Made by a program: the position numbers and the translations under genes. 64,000 bases of DNA, taken from the NCBI GenBank assembly GCA_029582265.1, contig CM055822.1, forward strand, positions 42,384,559 to 42,448,558, written 5' to 3'. Shown here one piece after another: positions 1-11,849 of this stretch. How positions within the stretch are numbered: the stretch's first letter is position 1; every line of letters begins with the position of its first letter. The stretch comes from Zoroaster sp. YZ-2022 (Eukaryota; Echinodermata; Asteroidea; Forcipulatida; Zoroasteridae). A model generated the notes under the pieces. The model saw nothing but the letters and a program-made list of their open reading frames with translations. It searched no databases and was not told the DNA's origin.

Positions 1-175
1 CACTCGGTAAAATCCGTGGAAGTTAAGTTCTTGCTTTCGCAACCTCGTCCACGGGGCACCTCGTACCCATTACCCAGGAACGAGACGATTCAATATAAAA
101 CGTCTTGGATATGTATTTACACATGTACATGTGCTTGCATGTAGCCGATATACTTTGGCTTTATAGTCTTATATA

Positions 176-643
176 CAGAGCCCCTGAAGGGATATAGATG
201 AACAAAAATACTAATTTTATTTCATTCCTTCGAATTATTATTTTGTTCCCTCGAAATAATATTTCCTTCCCTCAAAATAATATTATTTCATTTCCTCGAA
301 ATAATATTATTTCTTTTCCTCGAAAAAAAAATATTTTGTATCGTTTTCGTATGATTTGTGAGAAATGGACATGGACATGGTAAAAATAACTAAAAAGCTA
401 ATTCATATGTATAAATTACTGATCCGTCGTACAGATTACAGTCGGACGTCAACGTACGCCCAAACAAACGAAATAATATTATTTCGAGGGAATGAAATAT
501 TTCGAGGGAGAACGAAATATTATTTTGACGGAACGAAATATTAATTCGAGGGAACAACATGTTTTTGATGGAACGAAATAATAATAAGGAACGTTGCCTC
601 GAAATATTTTTTTTCTTCATATAGGTCCCTTTAGGGGCTCCGT
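176..643. mobile_element. Foldback MITE with CGAAATAATATT-rich arms
   Basis: Seen: GAGCCCCTGAAGGGATATA near 176 is the inverted counterpart of TATAGGTCCCTTTAGGGGCTC at 622-642. Between them, repeated TCCCTCGAAATAATATT units (about 240-330) are answered by reverse-complement AATATTATTTCGAGGGAA units (about 474-600). This is a foldback element with no coding capacity. The short ORFs across it are products of the repeats. Its terminal GGCCCC..AAGGGAC motif is also present in the foldback at 9187-9410. Confidence 0.6.
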
Positions 644-1405
644 ACTTACACACGTTTACTAAGAAGAGTGTGTGCTGCAGTAAAGAGGGCAATCAACAAT
701 TTTAGATCATATACGCATTGCAGGTAAATATAAATATAGGCACGATTTTATAAATCAAACAAATCTAGAGAAATATATTTAAAGTGTGTTTTTGGGGGCA
801 TAATTGTTTTGTAAAGTAACTAATCATCGTTGGAAAATTAATTTTTTCTACAGTTTCCAGAAGTGAGAACGTGGTCGAGGAAGGCCCAGGGGACGAGTTT
901 GGTGCTTTCGCTGTTTTTCAACATGGTCTAGTAAATGTAATGTCTCCTGATGACGGCTAGAGCAGACTAGTCGAAACGTTGAAAACAAACCAACCGACTC
1001 TTCTCAGAGCCATCACTCACTTCTTCCAAGAACAGATAATTACATGGTGTAACCCGAAAGAACTCAAGTAAATGTAATATTTCAAGCTAATCTGATTGAA
1101 TCCAACCTGTATGCGCAACTACCGTATATAAAGATAACAAATGAGGTTTTCCATTGGAATTGATACGCTCTGATGTTACTTTAGCAAGTTTATTGGAGTT
1201 TACAGCCCACAATGATACAATTAGTTCATGTTTCTATGACAATAGATTTTACCTTCTCTGTGGTTTTACGTACTAAATACATTGTACATGAAGTTCATGG
1301 AAGGTCATTGTTCTGTCAAATTGTATGCGACTACTATACCAACACGTTTCTGTGGGAGCTCGGCACATTTCAGGAGAAATCGTGAATAAAATGGTGTTAA
1401 CTTAC
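644..1405. other. No gene seen; contains an old repeat fragment
   Basis: The stretch 861-1075 has the feel of a dispersed repeat tail: CTGATGACGGCTAGAGCAG, then CTAGTCGAAACGTTG, then CCGACTCTTCTCAGAGCC. The rest is unremarkable AT-rich DNA up to the donor of the exon at 1406-1572. Confidence 0.4.
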
Positions 1406-1572
1406 ACGTGACCAACAGCAGAGAAGTAATTTGTAGTCGTGGTCGAAGTGAGGTCATTCCAGGGAGATGACATAAGTCGCTCCTTATCGAACCAGCTTAA
1501 GATGTCTGACTCGCTTCCATTGAATATCAACTCAACTTTGACCTCAGTGTGATCATACAGGGAAAGCTTCAC
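1406..1572 (-). CDS. Internal exon of the same minus-strand gene, continuing the WQLVFKG-type domain
   Basis: Seen: acceptor (CTATATTCAG) and donor (CACGT|GTAAGT). The 167-nt exon starts in phase 0, matching the end of the 9509-9672 exon, and stops two bases into a codon, so the gene continues left of the window. The translation runs VKLSLYDHTEVKVELIFNGS and on through SWFDKERLMSSPWNDL to YFSAVGH. The pattern 'VKVEL…F.G….WF…RL..SPW.DL…N.FS..GH' is the second half of the same extracellular domain in family members. No stop codon interrupts the exon, consistent with an active gene. Confidence 0.72.
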
Positions 1573-1846
1573 CTGAATATAGGTTAAATATGTATTTGTT
1601 TATAAATCCTCATTTCTCTGTTATTGCGTTACTGTTTACCTAAAGCCCTGCGGTGTGCCATGACAATCTACACACACAGGTGAATAGCGTGCAATACGTT
1701 TGTTTTGTTGAACACAACCCCTTTTCAAATGGTCTAAACAGACGGATAGAGGCCCTCTAGACCCAAGAAAACAATTTGAAGCCTTGTGATTAGAGCGGCT
1801 AAATTCAATGATCTTGTGTTGACAGATGGGCTATAGGCCTATATGC

Positions 1847-1950
1847 TATGGGAATTGTACATGGTCCTATGGGAATTGTACATGGTCCTATGGGAATTGT
1901 ACATGGTCCTATGGGAATTGTACATGGTCCTATAGGAATTGTACATGGTC
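1847..1950 (+). repeat. Tandem repeat, 21-bp unit, 5 copies
   Basis: The unit TATGGGAATTGTACATGGTCC is repeated about five times with one or two substitutions. It lies in intronic DNA of the minus-strand gene. Because 21 is a multiple of three, it gives a spurious YGNCTWS-repeat ORF. Confidence 0.9.
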
Positions 1951-2099
1951 TGGTGTTTGGGGGTTGATTTCTGGGTCAATGGTTCAAAATATGCTAACGG
2001 GGCACTCTCCATGCTGTTTGGTTATGTTTCAAAAGGGAACTTGTGGAAATTGAGAATTTTTGGGAAAAAATGGCGGAGTAATTACAAATTGTTTACAAA

Positions 2100-2440
2100 C
2101 GGACTTAACAATTCAGCACCATGGAAGGTACAACATTGTTAATTACCTGATTATAAAATTACCGAATTAATATAATATACGAAAGCTATATACATGTAGC
2201 TTGATGAGAAGTTGGTATAGTTGTACCAATCACCCTGAACAATCTGTCTAAAGTGATGCCCAACCTCGTCCTCAGGGCTTTCGAGTAGTCTTGTAAAACT
2301 CGTACCTAATAATGCTCTCTCGTCCTGGAACGTGACGATATCAATATCCCAACATCTTGGATATTTAAAGAGGTGATTTTGGTCAATGGGGTTTGGGGGT
2401 AATGTCTTATATACGGTTAATAACAAACGTGTGCTTTAGT
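2100..2440. repeat. Dispersed repeat shared with about 31080-31350
   Basis: Both places share the order CACCATGG…, ATTA/ATTACC…GATTA, (C)TTGATG(A/T)GAAGTTGGT, a run about …GGGGTTT… and ACAAAC(G/T)TGTG. The two copies are diverged. No coding potential was recognised. The segment around 50-120 shows a related CCTCGTCC…CTTGGATAT string. Confidence 0.4.
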
Positions 2441-3296
2441 AGCAGTGGTATAGTAGAGATGTCTCACCAGGACTAAGCCACAAATCATGCGCGAATTAAC
2501 AATACTATTACGAATTAACAGTGCCTTTATTGTGCATTTCGCTCTGGTACGTGGAGAGAACATGAGTGTGCGGCTTTGAGTATTTCACAGAGCTAGGATG
2601 CAATATTGTTTCTGTAGTAAAGAATTCACATTATCTTATGAAGCTAATTTTTAAAAAGGTAGTGAGGTGAGTTAAGGAAGAAAATCACAGTAATCGTGAC
2701 ACGGTGGACAAAAGTGACAACAATTTTGTACATAGGTTTCTCCTATGGGTGTATATATTTGTTAAAAAATCCAATGCTCCTAAAAATGTGTATACCGTTA
2801 TGGCCGTGACGTAATTATGACGTAATTTATTCCAAATGGCCGCCATTTTCCTATAAATAATCCATTAACCTAGCTTTACTAGCCATCGGTGGCTGATATC
2901 GGTACTGAAATTGTTTGCTCAGATACCTAATATGGCTGGCATGAACCCACAACAAATATTCAACCATTTTCTCTTTGGGGAAACTCCGAATTCTGCTCAA
3001 ATTATGCGCAATTTATGTTGCAAATGCCCAGCTACCCATCAGTGTCTCACCCAACTTGGAATTGAATTTCCAATTGGAAAATGTCGAAGACCAACTCATT
3101 CAAATTGGAAATGTATGCAAATTAGGAGGCGGAGCTAAATTTCGCCTTTTCCAAATCCCTATTTTGTTTGTGAACATTTCTTTTTGTAAAAATCTGCATA
3201 GAAATTTGTATTCTGGGAAATCTAACGGAATTGAAACCTCTCCAATTGAAAAGTTTTAACAAATGTTTTACCAGATAATTTGTTTATTAGTTATGG

Positions 3297-3645
3297 TTTG
3301 TCTCATTCTCTCCCCTCCCCCTCGTCCTTCAGCCCCCCTCCCCTTTACCATTCTTCCCTTTTCCATTTCCATCTCAACCCATCCCATGGATGCCTGACTT
3401 GCGCTGGTTTGTCTTTTTTACATGATTCCATTGTTATTAATTCATTTAATATGTATATGTTTGGTCATGTACTGTGCTTTTCTTGTATATTTTGTAGTTT
3501 TTACAAATTATTTCATGGAAGATTTTAAATATTTAATGTTTATTATATTTTTATATACATATGTGCAGCACGAGAAGATGATTTTCATGCTGGTCATGAT
3601 GAATAATAAAATTGATTTGAATTGATTTGAATTGAAAGTTCTAAT
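3297..3645 (+). mobile_element. 3' end of a CR1/L2-like LINE (5'-truncated)
   Basis: Seen: GATGATTTTCATGCTGG at about 3577 followed by AATAATAAAATTGATTTGAATTG-type tail repeats. The same 3' end, GATTTTCATGCTGGCATGAC plus (GAATT)n, is found on the minus strand at 62014-62085 at the tail of a recognisable reverse transcriptase fragment. This copy therefore represents only the 3' UTR of that family. The Pro/Ser-like reading frame at its C-rich start is not a gene. Confidence 0.6.
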
Positions 3646-5029
3646 GGGACAACTTTCAAAAAGTAATGTTGGACACAATGATGTCCAATTGGACACAATT
3701 GGTTCCAAATGATTAATGCCAATTAAACAAAATAATGCAAATGTTGAAGTTGAATATATGAGAGCCCAATACATTGCTTAATTTTTCAAGCGAGGAATTT
3801 AGAATTACCTATTTATATGATTTCATTTAGTTGCAACTTTTCAGACAGACAAATACAGACAGACAGAGAAATATACATTGGCGGATCCAAGAGGTTTGGG
3901 CTGAAGGTAGGAACATGTTTCTCCATTTGTTATTGACATGCATGTACACTGACCATACAATTTGTGTGCGCTCTTCCCTTTTTGGGCAGTGTGCCCTCCC
4001 CTCCCCTCCCCCGCCAACCTTTTTGCCCATATGCCCCACCCCTTTTCGAGACCCTGAAACCGCTCCTGGACACATTATATATTATCATATTGGTGGTTTC
4101 TTTGGGTCAAATGACAAAAACACAAGTAGGCCTACACGTTTAAAAAATATACATGCATTGCCAAGGGTTGGGTTTAGGGTCATGCACTCATGTCAAATTG
4201 TGTTTTTCTGTCAAGGTGTTTTTTCAAGGACAATATAATTATTTATAAATGAAAAACCTCCACCCCTCCTCGGAAATTATGGCTATGCCACTTTTGGTAC
4301 ATTGTGTAGTTTCCCCACCCGATATTGCAATGAGAGCATTGTTGCGTCAGCCAAGAATATTTCTTATCTTTTAGAAACACTTATTACAAGTCGTTTAGGG
4401 GATAAATGTTGTTGTCGTCATTCTTTTCATACACTTAATAAACACATCACTCGCTGCAACAAGGTTATTATTTTCAGGTTGATTTATTTTGATTTAATTT
4501 GAATTAAAATAAACATATTAAACCGTGGTAAATACTTCACCGGAGACAGAGTGGTCAATTTAACAATGGGGCACAATGTCAACAACTCATCAGAAGTCAA
4601 GCAGCAATAGTCAGTTGACCGTAAATCAATCATTTATACATTGTATTTTGACATCTGTAATTACTGCTGTAATTGCTCCCTATACCAGGGAGCAACGAGT
4701 GCATAATAATAAATATTGTCATCATTTAAGAAGTTATTGAAGCTACTGAGAAGCCTTGTCATATTTTCGTATACCTTTGCAATTCTATTCCTGACACTAT
4801 TGGTCATCTCACAGTTTTACATTAAACTAATACTTGGTGTCATGTTTAAAAGCTTCATAGCATCAAACATCTCTTTGAAATATTTCTGTCTATTCTGTCT
4901 AAGTTACTATTATTTAACGGCAGACGTTTCCAAATTAACTGTATACAATTTTCTTGTTAAGAAGTTTGTGTTTGCGGATCGATATTTATGAATAAAACTT
5001 CGCTATTTTCTTGTTAAAGATATGTCCCT

Positions 5030-5195
5030 TGAGTTGTTCGCTTTTTTAAACGCAATTTTCGACAATTGTTTTTCATCGGAACGTTGCAATTTTACTTGAG
5101 GAAAGGATAACATGAATGTTTTAAAATGGCACATTTCTCAAAATAATAATGAGAACCATGGTTTTACAGTAAAGATATGAATTAATGGTCCCATG
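5030..5195 (+). repeat. Dispersed repeat, copy 1 of 3
   Basis: A shared string TTTTCATCGGAAC.TTG…, GA(A)AGGA…, TTTCTCAAA, ATAAT(G/C)…ATGGTT…CAGTAAA is found here and, diverged, at about 32110-32255 and 34425-34575. The three copies share orientation. Nothing coding is recognised; probably an ancient MITE or SINE. Confidence 0.45.
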
Positions 5196-5242
5196 CAGAC
5201 ATCTTCATATGGCTCAATACATTGGACATCAAATTCAGTCTA

Positions 5243-5866
5243 ATGCCCCAGTCACACTGGAGGATACGACAACTTACAACAGGTTACGATCGTCTGCTAC
5301 TGGAAATTACAAGGAATCGTAGAAAAGTCATGCGACAAGTCCCGGGTGGTTGCGGGTGGTCTTGGGTAGTCGCAAGACCGAATTCGGTCTTGGGGAGGTT
5401 TTCGATCATGTTCAAAAACCTGGCTGCGACCAAACTGGTCGTAGCTGGTCGTAGCTGGTCGTAGGTAGGTCTTCAATAGTCGTGCGATGGTCGTGCTACA
5501 AGTCTTGGGTGGTCTTACGTAGTCGTGGTTCATCGTGGGACTATCCAGTCGTCCAACAGTCGCACGACTATTCGCACGACTTGTCGTGCGAATGCACGAC
5601 TAGTCACACGACTATGCGTGACTAGTCTTGCGACTGATCCTTGACAATCGTAGGTAGTCTTGGGTGATCGTACGACAAGTCCCTCAAGGTCTTGCGACCA
5701 GTCGTGCTATCAGTTGGCTACAAGTCGCAGACCAGTCGGGGACAGGTCTTATTGTGTGACTGCTAGGCCGACATCGCAGAAAAAACCTACGACCGGGCCA
5801 AGACCGCCCTAGGTCGCACGACTGACATGGTCGTAGGCAATCGCAGCTCCAATGTGACTGGGGCAT
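5243..5866. mobile_element. MITE with TGCCCCAGTCACA termini and an internal GTCGTGCGACT-like minisatellite
   Basis: Left end ATGCCCCAGTCACACTGGAG and right end CTCCAATGTGACTGGGGCAT are inverted repeats of about 20 bp. The interior is a degenerate run of TCGTA(G/C), AGTCGTGCGACT and CTGGTCGTAG words on both strands, giving several spurious Arg/Ser-rich ORFs. No transposase is present. The target duplication is unclear. Confidence 0.65.
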
Positions 5867-5879
5867 AATTAAAACCAAT

Positions 5880-6045
5880 ATTCTTTTAATTAAGTCCGAC
5901 TGGGAGGAATTATTGAAAAAGGGCAAATTGAAACTAATTTGAAAAAGTTCCAACTGGAACCAATTGGAAAAATCTTCAATTGCACAAACGTATGTCCAAT
6001 TGGTTCCAATGTGGTCCAATTGGTTGTGCCTATTTCCAATCTTAA
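5880..6045. repeat. CCAATTGG-rich low-complexity repeat
   Basis: The sequence is dominated by (T)CCAATTGG(T/A) words on both strands. Similar stretches occur at about 3045-3120 and 3640-3725, flanking the LINE fragment. No gene. Confidence 0.4.
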
Positions 6046-6479
6046 AAAAAAACCTGCGAATGCTCAACCAAACCAAACTCTAACAAACTAATCTCATTAC
6101 GCAGGGCTGTAGTGAGCAGGGGGGTGATACCTCCCCCAATATTTTTTCTCAGTTGGCATTTAAGCCTCAGTCGGCAAAATGAAGCATCAAAGGTGCTAGA
6201 ACAAGGGTTGGTCCAAATATATATTTTCAGTCGGCAAACCCAGAGCTGTTGGTTTATAATTTAATGTGATATTCAGTTATCGCTTGAGTTTCAGCACTTT
6301 AAACACAATTGTCCAGATCTTTTTGATTTAAATAATTTAAATGTATTTAAATAAATAATTTGCCGTTCCTAACTGCTTACCAACCAAAATGACCTGAGTG
6401 ACAAATTGTAGTTAGTGGACTAACATTTCGAAACTAGCAGGATCTTTATCGGAGACCTTTGATAAAGATCCTACACAAT

Positions 6480-6955
6480 AATTTCATCAAACTATAATAT
6501 CGCGGCACTCGCTGCTATATAGGATTTTAGCCAGCCAATCGACATCGGGCAAGGTCGGTAGTCGAGAGGTTAAGACATCTGCACTAGTAAGCAAGAGGTC
6601 GTGGGTTCGAATCCCGCCCTAGTCGCCTGTGAAGCTTTTTTCACAGACACTCAGAAATACACACGTCGGTGTAGGGCAAAATTAAATCAACTGTTTATCA
6701 CACGACGCAAGAATTTAATCAAAAACTATTAATGTAGTGGCACCTGCTGCTATATAGGATTCTAGCCAGCCAATCGACATCGGGCAAGGTCAGTGGTCGA
6801 GAGGTTAAGAGGTCGTGGGTTCGAATGTCGACTGTAATGTTTTTTTCACAGACACTCGGAAAGCACTGAGTATGCAGTGCTATACACACGTCGGTGTAGG
6901 GCAAAATTAAATCAATTGTTTATCACCCGACGTAAGAATTTCATCAACCTATAAG
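6480..6955 (+). repeat. Two tandem copies of a tRNA-derived SINE-like unit
   Basis: Each unit has GGGCAAGGTC..T.GTCGAGAGG (A-box-like), then GGTCGTGGGTTCGAAT.CC (B-box-like), then a tail TTTTTTCACAGACACTC…ACACACGTCGGTGTAGGGCAAA and …GACG.AAGAATTTCATCAA. Copy 1 has an intact B box (GGTTCGAATCCCGCC). Copy 2 lacks the anticodon-arm region. The same unit is repeated at 20820-21910. Confidence 0.65.
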
Positions 6956-7104
6956 ATCCTACTTGGTTCGAAACGTTTGTAAGTTTCCACCACATAATTT
7001 ACCATAACATCTTGCACTGAAAATTATCTTGTACTAAAATGTTTTACACATTGTAGGCAAGTTTAGCATGTAACAAGGAAGCTTTCAGTGTATGTTAACG
7101 TCAG

Positions 7105-7666
7105 GCATAAAACCTGGGGTATACTCATTCTCGGTGGGGGCGCATGTTATGTAGTATATGTATTGGGCTTAAGTAGATCCAAGCAACACGTACGTGCATA
7201 ATGTTACAATATGCATTCAGATAATAATGTACATACAGGGTGTTTGTCTTTAAAAAAAAATTAGCACTTGAAGTGCTATATTCAGCACTTCGTTTCTAGA
7301 GTGCATATACAAAGTACACTGGAAGTGCTGAATATAGCACTTCAAGCGCTAATTGTAGCACTTTTTAGGATCTTGTATAGTGACTGCATTTGAGGTGCTA
7401 TATTCAGCACTTCGTTTCTAGAGTGCGTATACAAAGTACACTCAAAGTGCTGAATATAGCACTTCAGGTGCTAATTGTAGCACTTTTTAGGAGCTTGTAT
7501 AGTGACTGCACTTGAGGTGCTATATTCAGCACTTCGTTTTTTAGAGTGCATAAAACCTGGGGCATATTTGGCGCGAATCTCAATTGTTGACGTAACCTGT
7601 AACCATTCTCGGTATGGGCGCATGTTATGTAGTGTATGTATTGGGCTCAAGTAGATCCAAGCAACA
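7105..7666. repeat. Tandem array of long hairpins flanked by direct repeats
   Basis: About 2.5 units of ~127 bp start near 7263, 7388 and 7513. Each unit holds AGCACTT(G/C)AAGTGCTATAT..AGCACTTC and its reverse complement about 30 nt later, giving a stem of nearly 30 bp. The block is bracketed by two copies of a ~85-bp sequence (CATAAAACCTGGGG…, CGCATGTTATGTAGT, GTAGATCCAAGCAACAC) at 7105-7190 and 7548-7668. No ORF is present. Confidence 0.75.
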
Positions 7667-8361
7667 CTTTGGTCCTTTTTTGTCTAACGGCCATCATTCT
7701 ATGGTACATTGAATATAGGGGCCTACAGCAAAACGCGTAACTATTATAGATGTTATTACTGAAGATTGTATATCAGTTGGTATTAGTCAGTTGACATTAA
7801 AGTATGAAAGAGTAACCCTTAAATATCCCCATAACTATAAAACAAAATATCAAAAATGCCAAAATGGTCTATTCCCCGGTATGTCAGCTCTGCGACAAAA
7901 CTATTAATATCGGTTGGTGTGGAGAAAATACCATTTACTTTTTTGTCCACCCAAAAACAATGAAAGTTAGAGAAATTCAGTTGGCCAAACAACATTATCA
8001 TAATTGAACTAAGTACAATTGCAATGAATGATTCACCATAATTTACAATTAAAATATATAGGTTTAATTGAACAAACATTATCAACATGGAATTATATGA
8101 CCTCTAAAACATAATCAAAATGACTTTAATATCCCACCAACTATTTTGTTTGTTTTATTTGGTAATGAAATGGTGATGACGTTATAATTACATAATTCAA
8201 AGTCACATTGTATTCAGATTGTTTGGAACATGACTTGTAACAAATCTACATGCCTAATTGATGATTTTATGAAAAATGGTGCTTTTGGCCGACGTGTAAC
8301 GATAATTTCACTAACTAACCTCACTACTACTTCTAATAATTAGTTTACCGGCTAATTCGAG

Positions 8362-8430
8362 TGGCTTGGTAGCCTAGTGGTTAGAACGCTCGCCTTTCAT
8401 GTAGGTGATACCGATATAAATATTGTAAAA
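8362..8430 (+). repeat. tRNA-derived SINE head
   Basis: GGCTTGGTAGCCTAGTGGTT is a good Pol III A box context, followed by AGAACGCTCGCCTTTCATG in the anticodon-arm position. No complete T arm is present, so this is a truncated SINE and not a tRNA gene. Confidence 0.45.
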
Positions 8431-9186
8431 CCACGATTGTTTTTTAAACTTGAAATTTTGGGAATCCTATATTGACAGTACACGAAAGTTATTATTCAAA
8501 CGATTTTGTGCCAGTTTCCCTGTCCAAAATATTGTAATAATTATACCGTTCCCTAGAGTATACATGCAGACATAATCAATTTCCGCGACGACAACTTCTG
8601 CCATTAATAAATGCCAGTACAATTAATTTAGAAAACATTTCTTTGAATCTATATTATTAGTACTCGCGAAAGTCCTTATTCAAACGACTAGTTTGTACGA
8701 TTTTCCTTTTCATAAAAACCCCCAGTTTTTCTCGTACCCAAGTACTTAATTTCAGCGACAACAATTTCTACCATTTATTAAAGCCAGTCTAGTAATAAAT
8801 TAAGTAAAAACAAAACAACAAAAAAACATTTTGGGCGTAAGTGAATGGAATCAGTACACGAATTTAAACGCTTATTTAAATACTGTTGTACCATTTTCCC
8901 CTCCAAAATATCACAACATTTTTTGTACATAACCAACAGTATACATTCATGCAACTTAATTTCCACTACAATAATTTAAATAATTTAATTGCTGAATGTA
9001 AGAGTGTTTACAAACGCAGTCACGTGACGCCAACTGCTGTTTAATAACGAAGACCTGACGTGGCCTGGAATACTGGAGCAAGGAACTGATTTTTTTTTTT
9101 AAATTTTGGTATCAATGTATCGCATAATTGTAATTATTTTAGATTATTGGAATCTACAAGTTCAACCACACACTGTAACCGTGGCT

Positions 9187-9410
9187 AGGTGAGGGAAGTT
9201 CTATGGTGGCCCCGAAGGGACATCGCATTCGCGAATATTTGCAATGTCGTGAATTTGTTCGCGAATTATTATTTGCGCAAATATTCGCGATTTCGTGATT
9301 TTTGTTCGCGAATATTTGCGCAAATATTTGCGATGTCGCGAAATATTTCGCGAATATTTGCGCAAATATTCGCGAAAAAAAAATAAATAAATAAAAGTTC
9401 CCTCACAACG
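9187..9410. mobile_element. Foldback MITE with TTCGCGAATATTTGCG core
   Basis: The termini GTGAGGGAAGTT and AAGTTCCCTCAC are inverted repeats. The core is a run of overlapping palindromes built from TTCGCGAA, AATATT and TTGCGCAAAT (9226-9376). A GGCCCCGAAGGGACAT motif near the left end resembles the ends of the foldback at 176-643. It lies about 100 bp downstream of the 9509-9672 exon (in gene orientation), inside the intron. Confidence 0.65.
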
Positions 9411-9508
9411 ACGACTAGACTTAATTTTATGGCCAGCGGTATGCATGTTTTGGTTTATGTGTGACGTCACAGGTCACATCGTCTATAAAACAAACATGGT
9501 TGACTTAC

Positions 9509-9672
9509 TCGTTGAATGTTCAGCTGCCCGCTGCCCCAAGCCTCGAACACTGTTTTGTTTCGAAAATTTCCCTTGACCTCCAGATCTTCGTTCCAGGTCA
9601 CCATTGTCCACATATCGTACAGTTGATCCCCTCTCCCTGCCATCCCTTTGAAAACTAGTTGCCATTCAGAAT
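9509..9672 (-). CDS. Internal exon of the same minus-strand gene: start of a WQLVFKG-type extracellular domain
   Basis: Seen: acceptor (GCTTTGCAG) at the right edge and donor (CGA|GTAAGT) at the left. The 164-nt exon enters with two bases and leaves in phase 0. The translation begins SEWQLVFKGMAGRGDQLYDM and continues through TWNEDLEVKGNFRNKTVFEAW to LNIQR. Known: many invertebrate secreted proteins share a W-x-LVF-(R/K)-G...G...(V/L)YD-W...NE...FRN...W pattern after PAN or EGF modules. Phase and domain continuity with 1406-1572 (…LNIQR joined to VKLSLYD…) make a shared gene very likely. The large intron to the right is filled with transposons. Confidence 0.72.
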
Positions 9673-10375
9673 CTGCAAAGCAAAATAAGGGCATTTATAT
9701 TTGAAACTCATAGGCAGTCGAATAACTGCGGGACTTTGGAATTTATCAGGTGAGAATTTGAGACATTTTGTCATCCAGTTTTATTCTTCCATGGTCGATT
9801 TGACAAACATAAATATAATTTGATCTGATTCTAAACGGGGTGGGGACATACGGGGGACACAGGCCTCGGATGAGGATTGGGGTACGTGCTCCCATAGCCC
9901 AGGTTTGAACAGAGACGGAGTTTCACTAAAGGGGATGGGGACATACTCCTGAAGTCAGAATTATAGACATTAGAGGTTTTTAAAGGGTCAGTATCGTCAC
10001 GATCAACAGGGCATGGAATCGGAATGATAGTTTTAGATTAACTCAGTGACTGCATAATTCCCCACATGATAAGGTCATATTACCATTGCTGCTCCATAAA
10101 TGAGCCAGTAATTTCCAGTCACTGTATTAATTTTAAACTAGGACATCGATTCCATACCCTGTCGAAAGTCTGCTGTGATCGTGACGATACTGCCCGTTTA
10201 ATAAGAGTTTCCAGTAACTTTTCAGTGGGGTTTTCATAGTTTAACAAAGCTACCTTGGACGAGAAGTTAAATTATTGGTATGAAGACTTAAGAGTATGCA
10301 GCCACTGCTAAATCTCTTTGAATCAGAGATATGCATTAAATAACCAACTTTTGAACCTTTTAAGATTTTACGTTA

Positions 10376-10444
10376 TATCTATATAGATATTTCGATATAT
10401 CTATCTATATATCTATATAGATATAGAGATATATATTGAGATAG

Positions 10445-10513
<69 letters not shown>
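10376..10513. repeat. TA microsatellite with flanking ATATCTATATAGATAT palindromes
   Basis: An uninterrupted (TA)n runs from about 10443 to 10511, preceded by overlapping ATATCTATATAGATAT palindromes. No gene content. Confidence 0.9.
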
Positions 10514-10519
10514 TTATGT

Positions 10520-11500
10520 ATATATTAATGACCGAAATTCCAACAAAACAAATTAAAATTCAATCATTAAAATTCGACAATTTGATTAATTTTGAATACC
10601 TTAAATGGCATTTCTTGTGTCAATATTAACAATTTAGTTTGACATCCTTTAAACATCATTTTAAGCCTGGGATTTGCTTCTTTTGTTCTCAAGCTCATTG
10701 TGCCCCCCCCCCCCCCTCGTATTTTCTATATTCTTCAGCCGATGTTCATGAAACTTCGTAAGTTTGTTCAGTTTGACACGATCTATTCAATGAGGCCATG
10801 AAAACATCCAAAGGTCACCGTTAGGGGCGCTATACCCATGACATGACATTTGGCACAAGATGTTGTCTTCAGTACAAGCAACAATGTGACGTCACTTAGA
10901 TCACCGCTATAACCAACATTTTGGGTCATTTAGTTCAAAAACAAGATTTTGACCCAACATTGTGAACAAGTACAATAAAGGCAGGTACACTGCTCCAAAT
11001 AAAATAGGACTCAAAAGTATTTCTTGGTCCACTTTGTCCATATGAGGACACAAAAATAGTTTTTGGTGGAAGTAAAATACTAAAGGTTACTCTGCAACAT
11101 TTTTAACACTTTTCACGTGTTGTGCATGTCTAATGACGGTTTAAACTGGCAGATCATGTGATAAGGCATGAAAATGCAGATAACAGGTTGACGTACTCAA
11201 TATCAAACTTGGCTAATCATGAAATAGACCCTCTGTTGAAGACCATAATCATTATTAACATAATAAATTTGACTTTGAGAGGCACAGAATATAGCTCATG
11301 AATGTGACAAGGATCAGATGCTGTATGAAAAAAAAATAACAGGAAAATGCAGTACACTGTAACATATCCAACCCTTGTACACTTTTGGCAAAGGAAAGAA
11401 AAGGTTTCAGTTCGGAAAGCATACATGTATCTGGTGTAATATTGATTACGGTATCAAACATTATGAGAAATAAATAATTCTGCCTGAGGTTATGTCATTT
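10520..11500. other. No gene or transposon recognised
   Basis: Intronic DNA with a C13 homopolymer near 10703. The ORFs on the minus strand at 11217-11461 show no recognisable motif. Confidence 0.4.
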
Positions 11501-11849
11501 TTTTGAAATAAAATCTGCAAATGAATTTTTATTTACAACAATTTTTAAGATAAAGACTTATGCATACTATGGGGCTAAACACTTTGCATCAATTGACCAT
11601 GCAGTTGTATTAACTTTTGCACTTTGCTCAGAAACATATGGAACAATTTTCACAGGTTGGTATCATTTACATAAAATGAATTCTTACTTCTAGCATTCTA
11701 TAGTGAAACTTGATCTTAAACCCGATAAGGTTATGAAGGATTTAATCTAAACCAGACAGACTGTGATAGTTTGAGAAAATTAAATTCCCAAATTATTTTA
11801 GCTTCAGTGTTTGTAGCAATTTGCATGTTTGAAGTTATTCAGGCTGATT

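Noticed and set aside
943..985. CTGATGA…GAAAC resembling a hammerhead ribozyme core on the plus strand
   Set aside because: An extra C interrupts the core between A9 and stem II, no stem III with a UH cleavage site follows GAAAC, and the flanks do not form stem I. The string is probably just the tail of an old retroelement.
1847..1950. CRISPR-like or coding tandem repeat
   Set aside because: There are no spacers; the 21-bp units abut directly. It is a simple tandem repeat in a eukaryotic intron.
3827..4238. Overlapping ORFs of 82 and 135 codons on opposite strands
   Set aside because: No domain, no splice context and no consistent codon bias. They lie in diverged repeat DNA.
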